Shown here piece after piece: positions 58,571 through 64,000 of a stretch of DNA of 64,000 bases. The translations under genes and the position numbers were made by a program. Positions within the stretch are counted from its first letter, which is position 1. Every line of letters starts with the position of its first letter. A model generated the notes under the pieces. It worked only from the letters and a program-made list of their open reading frames with translations. It was not told the DNA's origin and did not search any database. Source of the stretch: Devosia sediminis (GTDB taxonomy: Bacteria > Pseudomonadota > Alphaproteobacteria > Rhizobiales > Devosiaceae); contig NZ_JAEKMH010000001.1 in the NCBI RefSeq assembly GCF_016411825.1, positions 248,001 through 312,000 on the forward strand. The letters are read 5' to 3'.

Positions 58571-59959
58571 GTGCTAGGCCCGGCCGTCCCGCTCTACCCC
58601 TACCAGCGCCGCTGGTTTCTTGACCGCTCGCGCTTCAAGATTGGCAAATTCGCTCGCCAGACCGGCAAAACCTTCACGACCACGCTCGAGATTGTCGATG
58701 ACTGTTTCGAACATGCGGTTGAGGGCCGGCGAGCCCGCTGGGTGATCCTGTCGCGTGGCGAGCGCCAGGCGGCGGAGGCGATGAACGAGGGCATCAAGCC
58801 GCATGCCAAGGCTTACGGCATGGCCTTCGAGGCCGAGGAGTTCGACTGGGAGGGAGAGACTGGCACCTTCAAGGCGCTCGAAGTCACCCTGCCGAACGGC
58901 AGCAAGATTACCGCCCTGCCGGCCAATCCCGACACGGCTCGCGGCTTTTCCGCTGGTGTGTTCCTGGACGAGTTCGCTTTCCATAAGGACAGTAACGCCA
59001 TCTGGAAGGCATTGTTTCCGGTCATCTCTGCCGGGCACAAGCTGCGTATCACTTCGACGCCCAATGGCAAGAGCGGAAAGTTCTATGACCTGGACACCGG
59101 CAAGGATGCCGCCTGGTCTCGCCATGTGGTCGACATCGAGCAGGCCGTGGCCGATGGATTGCCGCGCAATATCGAAGAGCTTCGGGCTGGTATTGCCGAT
59201 GACGATGCATGGGCGCAGGAGTTCATGCTCCAGTACCTGGACGAGGCAAGCGCCTGGCTTTCCTATGAGCTGATCTCTTCGGTCGAAGACGACGAAGCGG
59301 GTCTCGGGCGGGAAAGCTACCAGGGCGGTCCTTGCTACATCGGCCGCGATATTGGCCGGCGGAACGACCTCCATGTCATCACCGTCCTTGAGTTGATCGG
59401 CGACGTGTTGTGGGAGCGCGAGCGCATCGAGCAGAAGCGCGCCACCTTCGCCCAGATGGATGAGGCGTTCGATGACGCGATGGAGCACTACCGCGTTGCC
59501 CGCGCATGCATTGACCAGACCGGCATGGGTGAGAAGGTGGTCGAGGATGCCCAACGCCGCTATGGCAGCCGCATTGAAGGCGTCCTTTTCACCGCCTCGA
59601 GCAAGCTCATCATGGCCACGGCCGGCAAGGAGCGCTTCGAGGACCGAACGGTTCGCATTCCGATGGGTGACCAGCCGTACCGCACTGACCTGCACAAGCT
59701 CCGCAAGATCGCAGGCCCAACCGGCATTCCCCGCTTCGTCGCCGAGCGGGACGACGACCATGCCGACCGCACCTGGGCGTTGTTCCTCGGCATCAACGCC
59801 GCCGGCGGCCCGGCGCATGAGTACGGCTATCGCCCCGTGCCGACCAAGCCCAGCCGGTTTCAGGAGCGGCCCGACAGCGACCTGCGCATGACCGACCTTC
59901 CCGATGAGGAGGTCCGGTTCCGGGTCGGACGTGCGCTTCGACAGAGAGGACTTTACTGA
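58571..59959 (+). CDS. Phage terminase large subunit (Mu gp28-like)
   Basis: A 462-residue packaging motor. Walker A is in FARQTGKTFTT, Walker B with catalytic Glu in GVFLDEFAFHKD, and the nuclease-domain aspartate in YIGRDIGRRNDLHVI. Starts with GTG at 58571, preceded by GGAGG at 58561-58565. Overlaps the portal start by one base. Confidence 0.92.
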   Translation: MLGPAVPLYPYQRRWFLDRSRFKIGKFARQTGKTFTTTLEIVDDCFEHAVEGRRARWVILSRGERQAAEAMNEGIKPHAKAYGMAFEAEEFDWEGETGTFKALEVTLPNGSKITALPANPDTARGFSAGVFLDEFAFHKDSNAIWKALFPVISAGHKLRITSTPNGKSGKFYDLDTGKDAAWSRHVVDIEQAVADGLPRNIEELRAGIADDDAWAQEFMLQYLDEASAWLSYELISSVEDDEAGLGRESYQGGPCYIGRDIGRRNDLHVITVLELIGDVLWERERIEQKRATFAQMDEAFDDAMEHYRVARACIDQTGMGEKVVEDAQRRYGSRIEGVLFTASSKLIMATAGKERFEDRTVRIPMGDQPYRTDLHKLRKIAGPTGIPRFVAERDDDHADRTWALFLGINAAGGPAHEYGYRPVPTKPSRFQERPDSDLRMTDLPDEEVRFRVGRALRQRGLY

Positions 59960-61572
59960 TGGCTATCCAGCTGCTCGACAAGCATGGTCGCCCGATCGTG
60001 AAACAGCAACTCGTCACCGAGCAGGCCTCGCCGACAACGCGCGGTGTGCGCCAGCCCTATGGCGCCCATCCTGCGGCTGGCCTCACGCCCCAGCGCCTCG
60101 CGCGCCTCTTGCGTGACAGCATCGAGGGCGCACCGGAGCGCTACCTCGAGCTTGCCGAGGACATGGAGGAGCGCGACCTCCACTACAGCGGGGTGTTGTC
60201 GATCCGGAAGCGTCAGGTCGCGAACCTCGAAATCACCGTCGAGGCCGCCGGCGACGACGCCGAAAGCAATGCCGATGCCGACCTGGTCCGCGAGGTCATC
60301 GCCCGAGACCAGTTTCAGGACGAGCTGGTCGATATCCTCGACGCTGTCGGCAAGGGCTACTCCGCCACCGAAATCATCTGGGACACCTCCGAGGGGCAAT
60401 GGATGCCGCGCGAGTTGAGCTTCCGAGATCCGCGCTTCTTCGAGTTTGATCGCACGGACCCGGAAGTTCTCATGCTGCGTGGCGACAGCGGCCACGAGCC
60501 GCTCAAGCCCTATGGCTGGATCGTCCATCGGGCCAAGGTAAAATCCGGTCTCACCATCCGTGGCGGCATCGCCAGGGCCGTAGCCTGGACGTTCCTGTTC
60601 AAGAGTTTCACCATCAAAGATTGGGCGATCTTTGCCGAGGCTTATGGCCAGCCACTGCGCGTCGGCAAGTTCGATCCCGGTGCCTCCGAAAGGGACAAGG
60701 AAATCCTCCTCGAGGCGGTCAGCAACATCGGCACCGACTATGCGGCCATCATCCCGCAGGCCATGGCAATCGAGTTCGTCGAGGCGAACATTTCGGGCAG
60801 TCATGACCTATACGAGCGCCGCGCAGACTTCCTCGATCGTCAGGTGTCCAAGGTGGTGCTCGGCGCCACCGGTGCCGTCGATGCGCCCACGGGTGGCGGC
60901 TATGCCTCGAGCAAGGTCCATGACGGTCTGCGGGAAGACATCGAGACGGCCGACGCCCGCCAACTCGCTGCCACCCTCAATCGCGACCTGGTACGGCCAC
61001 TGATCGACCTCAACCGGGGGCCGCGGAAGAAGTACCCAAAGCTCAAGATCGGCCGTCCCGACGAGGAAGATGTCGCCGCCCTGGTCAAGAACGTCGAGGT
61101 GCTGGTGCCGCTCGGGCTCGAGGTCGGCATGTCCACCATGCAGAAGAAGATCGGCATCCCGGCACCCGCTGCGGGTGAGAAGCTGCTGGTGTCCAGCAGA
61201 TCGACGGCGCCAGCGCCGGTGCCAGGCGTTGACGGTGAGTTCGTGGACCCTGACCAGCAGCGGGCACTCCCGGCTCCGCCCAAGGCCACGCTCAACAGCG
61301 CCCAGCTCATCGGCGTTGACCTTGCAGATGGTGTTGATCTTGCAGTGCTCGGCATCATGGCCGATGGCGGTTGGATACCTCTGGTTGGCCCGATTGTAGC
61401 AGGCCTCGCCGATGAGCTGGCGGCCGCACAGACCCTTGAAGAGGCCCGAACCATTCTCCAGCGCCGCGCCGAGACCATGGGTGTGGCTGCTTTTACCAGC
61501 ATGCTGGCCAACGCGGCCTTCGGAGCGCGGCTTGCGGGCGAGGCTGAGGAACCTCTGACCGATGCCGATTGA
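59959..61572 (+). CDS. DUF935 family portal protein (Mu gp29-like)
   Basis: A 537-residue DUF935 portal protein: DMEERDLHYSGVLSIRKRQVA, then GKGYSATEIIWDTSE and the long core ending KYPKLKIGRPDEEDV. Portal proteins form the ring through which DNA enters the head. It overlaps the head morphogenesis gene by 11 bases. Confidence 0.92.
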   Translation: MAIQLLDKHGRPIVKQQLVTEQASPTTRGVRQPYGAHPAAGLTPQRLARLLRDSIEGAPERYLELAEDMEERDLHYSGVLSIRKRQVANLEITVEAAGDDAESNADADLVREVIARDQFQDELVDILDAVGKGYSATEIIWDTSEGQWMPRELSFRDPRFFEFDRTDPEVLMLRGDSGHEPLKPYGWIVHRAKVKSGLTIRGGIARAVAWTFLFKSFTIKDWAIFAEAYGQPLRVGKFDPGASERDKEILLEAVSNIGTDYAAIIPQAMAIEFVEANISGSHDLYERRADFLDRQVSKVVLGATGAVDAPTGGGYASSKVHDGLREDIETADARQLAATLNRDLVRPLIDLNRGPRKKYPKLKIGRPDEEDVAALVKNVEVLVPLGLEVGMSTMQKKIGIPAPAAGEKLLVSSRSTAPAPVPGVDGEFVDPDQQRALPAPPKATLNSAQLIGVDLADGVDLAVLGIMADGGWIPLVGPIVAGLADELAAAQTLEEARTILQRRAETMGVAAFTSMLANAAFGARLAGEAEEPLTDAD

Positions 61573-62341
61573 TCTCAAGCCCGTCCAGCCGCGAGATGCC
61601 ATCGCGGCGCTGGTTGCGCGCGGCCACGAGCTGTATCCCAGTTTCGCCTGGCAGGAGGTTTATGCCGAGCTGCATGGTCGCATGTTCACAGTGGCGAAGT
61701 CGGCCGGCTTCGACATCCTCGAGGAAATCTACAACGCGCTTTTAGAGGCGCTTGAGGAGGGGCAGACCTATCAGGATTTCGCTCAGACCCTGACACCACT
61801 TCTGCAGGCGAAGGGATGGTGGGGCCGTGGCCTTGCCGTCAACCCCCAGACCGGCTTGCCGGAAATGGTGCAGCTCGGCTCACCGCGACGCCTCGAGCTT
61901 ATCTTCGACGTCAACATGCGGGTGTCATATGCGACTGGAAACTGGACGAGCTTCGAGCGCAACAAGCCGTCCCGGCCGTTCCTCCGCTATGTCGCGATCC
62001 TGGACGAACGCACCAGGCCGGAGCATGCGGCACGGAACAATCTGTGCTTGCCGGTCGATCATCCATACTGGGACACATGGGCACCGCCTTGTGGCTGGCA
62101 CTGTCGCTGTCATCTTCAGAGCCTTTCCCAGCGCGACGTCGACCGCATGCGCGACCAGCTCAAGTTTGAGCCGCCGGCACTGGATCTTCGCCCATGGGAA
62201 AACCCGGCCAGCGGCGAAGTTCGCTGGATTGATGCCGGTATAGATCCCGGCTGGGACCACAACCCTGGCAAGTCAGGATGGCAGGCGCTTGAACAGCGTC
62301 TGGCCGGTAAACCCGACCCGTTGGGCATCCGGTCTCCGTAA
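61562..62341 (+). CDS. Phage head morphogenesis protein (Mu gpF / gp30-like)
   Basis: A 259-residue minor head protein. The C-terminal half has the Mu-F motif: RPEHAARNNLCLPVDHPYWDTWAPPCGWHCRC, where the Cys/His set probably binds zinc. N-terminal half is helical. Overlaps the portal gene. Confidence 0.88.
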   Translation: MPIDLKPVQPRDAIAALVARGHELYPSFAWQEVYAELHGRMFTVAKSAGFDILEEIYNALLEALEEGQTYQDFAQTLTPLLQAKGWWGRGLAVNPQTGLPEMVQLGSPRRLELIFDVNMRVSYATGNWTSFERNKPSRPFLRYVAILDERTRPEHAARNNLCLPVDHPYWDTWAPPCGWHCRCHLQSLSQRDVDRMRDQLKFEPPALDLRPWENPASGEVRWIDAGIDPGWDHNPGKSGWQALEQRLAGKPDPLGIRSP

Positions 62342-62683
62342 TCCGGGTCACCACCAGCGAACAGATTTCCCGCCGAAGTAGATCGCGGCGAACAGCGCCG
62401 CGAGGTTGATGCAAGTGTCGATAGTCATTCCAAACCTTTCAGGACCCTATTGTCCTAAGAGGCGGGAATAAGCCCCAGACAGTTGTTGCCACCACTACGG
62501 GGGACCAAGTCCGGCCAGCGTATGAGCGACGGGCGGCCGAGGCACTGCAATGCCTCGAACTGGGGCAACGGATTGGCGTCCAACCCCAAAGCAGAAATGA
62601 CACCGCTTCACCCGCCACCCTCTCACGAGGGCCATGGCAGTGAACCAGTCCCAGGGAAAAAGGACGTGGAGAATTTCAGTCAA
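62342..62683. other. Gap between head gene and methylase, 342 bases
   Basis: Apart from the possible minus-strand microprotein and an inverted repeat AGGAC-N6-GTCCT near 62441-62456, I see no gene. The plus-strand methylase frame is open from 62483 but the conserved part begins near 62684. Confidence 0.45.
62348..62428 (-). CDS. Possible small phage protein on the minus strand, 26 residues
   Basis: An open frame of 26 residues, MTIDTCINLAALFAAIYFGG then KSVRWW, with AAGG about six bases upstream. It is hydrophobic enough for one membrane segment and ends a few bases past the stop of the head gene, convergent with it. Size alone makes it uncertain. Confidence 0.35.
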   Translation of the reverse strand: MTIDTCINLAALFAAIYFGGKSVRWW

Positions 62684-63481
62684 ATGCGACCGGTTGATCC
62701 GACCAGGACACCGGCCGGCTATATCGGAGGCAAGCGCAATCTCGCCAAGCGTATCACGACGCTCATCGAGACCGTCCCTCACATAACCTATGCGGAAGCC
62801 TTCGTTGGCATGGGCGGCATCTTCTTCCGCCGGCGCCAGGCGCCGCGGGCCGAGGTCATCAATGACTACTCTGGCGAAGTCGCGAACCTGTTCCGCATCC
62901 TGCAGCGGCACTATCCGCAGTTTATGGACACGCTGCGCTTTCAGCTTTCAGGGCGACGGGAATTCGAACGCCTCAAAAGCACCGACCCATCGACCCTAAC
63001 CGACCTCGAGCGGGCGGGGCGCTTCCTCTACCTCCAGCGTCTAGCCTTTGGCGGGAAAGTCGCGGGCCGCAATTTCGGGGTGAGTTTGCGGGAATCGTCG
63101 GGGTTCAATCTCACGACCCTGGCGCCACTGCTCGATGACATTCACCATCGGCTCACCGGGGTCACCATCGAGAACCTGCCCTGGCAGGCGTTCCTGCAAC
63201 GCTATGATCGCCCTGAAACGCTGTTTTACCTAGACCCGCCATATTGGGGCAGCGAGGCTGACTACGGAGCTGGCATGTTTGGCCGCGAGGAGTTCAAACA
63301 AATGGCCAAAGCACTCGCCGAGCTGCGCGGTCGCTTCATCCTGTCGATCAACGACCGGCCTGAGATCCGTGCACTGTTCTCTGACTTTAATTTGGAGCCC
63401 GTCGAATTGACCTACACCATCGCGGGTGGACCTAACGCGAAATCGGCGAAGGAGTTGATCATCACTGGCAATCTGGGGTGA
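62684..63481 (+). CDS. DNA adenine methylase (D12 class)
   Basis: A 265-residue Dam-like methylase: GYIGGKRNLAKRI (SAM binding) near residue 12, AFVGMGGIFFRR, then LFYLDPPYWG (catalytic DPPY) and the C-terminal FILSINDRPEIRALF. Start at 62684 is chosen since GGAG lies upstream and the conserved sequence begins there; upstream ATGs at 62522 and 62597 are possible. It is a second methylase of this prophage, inserted between head genes and gene I. Confidence 0.85.
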   Translation: MRPVDPTRTPAGYIGGKRNLAKRITTLIETVPHITYAEAFVGMGGIFFRRRQAPRAEVINDYSGEVANLFRILQRHYPQFMDTLRFQLSGRREFERLKSTDPSTLTDLERAGRFLYLQRLAFGGKVAGRNFGVSLRESSGFNLTTLAPLLDDIHHRLTGVTIENLPWQAFLQRYDRPETLFYLDPPYWGSEADYGAGMFGREEFKQMAKALAELRGRFILSINDRPEIRALFSDFNLEPVELTYTIAGGPNAKSAKELIITGNLG

Positions 63482-63491
63482 TTTGCAAGTA

Positions 63492-63525
63492 GCCGCCGGG
63501 AGCCGCTAGGGGCGCTCCTGGCGGC
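63492..63525 (+). terminator. Stem-loop after the D12 methylase
   Basis: Arms GCCGCCGGGAGC (63492-63503) and GCTCCTGGCGGC (63514-63525) pair over 12 bases with one G-T pair, ending with TTTCCCTT. It separates the methylase from the promoter region of gene I. Confidence 0.65.
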
Positions 63526-63560
63526 ATTTCCCTTAGCCAAGCTCATGGCTTGGCCTCAAC

Positions 63561-63580
63561 CCCGTTTAAAACCCGTTTAA
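63561..63580. promoter_or_regulatory. Direct repeat CCCGTTTAA, two copies
   Basis: CCCGTTTAA at 63561-63569 and 63572-63580, one helical turn apart, upstream of gene I. Possibly a regulator site; function unknown. Confidence 0.3.
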
Positions 63581-63661
63581 TGGGGTCTGGTGGGCAAATG
63601 GAACGGTGAGGTCCGCCTTCCGTTTCCACATCGCCGAGAAATCGGCGGGACATATCCGTCC

Positions 63662-63676
63662 ATCACACACTGTGTG
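63662..63676. promoter_or_regulatory. Candidate Mor activator site 2
   Basis: ATCACACACTGTGTG; together with the next base it forms a 15-base palindrome TCACACA-C-TGTGTGA at 63663-63677. It is 41 bases before the gene I start and matches the site after mor at 14 of 15 positions. Confidence 0.65.
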
Positions 63677-63716
63677 AGAATTCTTCGGATCGGGGCGGTC
63701 ATGAACTATCCCGCTC

Positions 63717-64000
63717 ATGAACCAGCCAGTCAATCCACTCTCCCACACTCTGCTGACCGCCCAGGTCACGACCCTTGCTGCCGTCACGCATGCATCGGTT
63801 GAGGTCGCGGCTTTGCCGTACGGCGAAGACAAGGCCGTTTGGAACAAGCTTGTGCCTGCGGGGACCTTCAAGGCCCGCGACGGGCGCGGCCCGTTCCATG
63901 CCGGCGGCAAGTCCGAGATGGAGGCGATCCTCGCGCGCACCATGGAATACGCCGGCGGCACCGAGCTGATGATCGATTACGACCATCAGAGCTTCCTGTC
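63717..64000 (+). CDS. Phage protease/scaffold gene I (Mu gpI-like), partial
   Basis: The first 94 residues of a Mu I-like head protease: VWNKLVPAGTFKARDGRGPF, then TELMIDYDHQSF, characteristic of gpI-type prohead proteases. The gene runs off the window. An ATG at 63701 opens another frame that stops at 63802 and is rejected. Preceded by the candidate Mor site and followed, presumably, by the scaffold and major head genes outside the window. Confidence 0.85.
   Translation, partial: MNQPVNPLSHTLLTAQVTTLAAVTHASVEVAALPYGEDKAVWNKLVPAGTFKARDGRGPFHAGGKSEMEAILARTMEYAGGTELMIDYDHQSFL

Larger units (their letters stand above)
43539..64000 (+). mobile_element. Mu-like transposable prophage (left part; right end outside window)
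   Basis: Gene order and content match transposable siphovirus/myovirus phages of the Mu/B3 type: repressor, Ner-like protein, MuA-type transposase, MuB-type ATPase, GemA, Mor-like activator, lysis genes, gp25-gp30-like packaging and head genes, protease I. All early genes run plus and overlap by one to four bases. No gene is visibly broken, so it may be active. Confidence 0.9.

Noticed and set aside
63590-63802. 70-residue plus-strand ORF before gene I
   Set aside because: It runs through the candidate Mor site and overlaps the true gene I in another frame.
1-64000. CRISPR array or rRNA
   Set aside because: No regularly spaced direct repeats and no rRNA-like sequence were seen; the repeats present are short palindromes.

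Overview
The window is high-GC DNA from an alphaproteobacterium, most likely Hyphomicrobiales and Devosia-like. This is inferred from a rhizobial-style petABC operon, a membrane urate hydroxylase (PuuD), a MurD-like ligase paired with a MurL-type epimerase, and many short GC-rich extragenic palindromes. I cannot name the species from sequence alone.

Bases 1-12000 are largely about purines. The end of an ABC importer of the BMP/nucleoside type (ATPase tail, two permeases, binding protein) is followed by puuD (urate oxidation, with a fused cytochrome c domain) and a guanine deaminase. After malate synthase G (glyoxylate use) and a CocE-type hydrolase comes an adenine deaminase. A glyoxylate-yielding purine breakdown route would feed malate synthase; that link is inference. 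An apt gene for adenine salvage lies near 32 kb.

Bases 12000-43500 are ordinary chromosomal genes: an MgtC-like protein, a lone receiver domain, a TPR protein, a murL-murD2 pair (alternative route to D-Glu in peptidoglycan), glutathione transferases, two NUDIX hydrolases, CCA transferase, an AAA ATPase, hemF, trmL, petABC, apt, two tandem GFA/CENP-V proteins, a TetR/MFS pair with three perfect palindromic operators, TerC, two MaoC dehydratases, YchF, and a divergent phyH/araC pair. A decayed copy of the ychF 3' end lies just beyond araC.

Bases about 43539-64000 are the left two thirds or so of a Mu-like transposable prophage; the right end lies outside the window. Order: Mu-like left terminus with two repeated end sites, S24-type repressor (minus strand), Ner-like protein, ParB-like protein, DD35E transposase (MuA), MuB-like ATPase, a run of tightly overlapped early genes (DUF3164, GemA/DUF1018, a Gp37/Gp68-type protein, a DNA methyltransferase), a Mor-like activator, lysis genes (muramidase with a C-terminal membrane segment), then Mu gp25-gp30-like packaging and head genes, a second (D12-class) adenine methylase, and the start of the protease/scaffold gene I. 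A 15-bp element matching at 14 of 15 positions lies directly after mor (before the lysis genes) and again before gene I; I propose it as the activator site of this phage.

No rRNA, recognisable tRNA or CRISPR array was seen.
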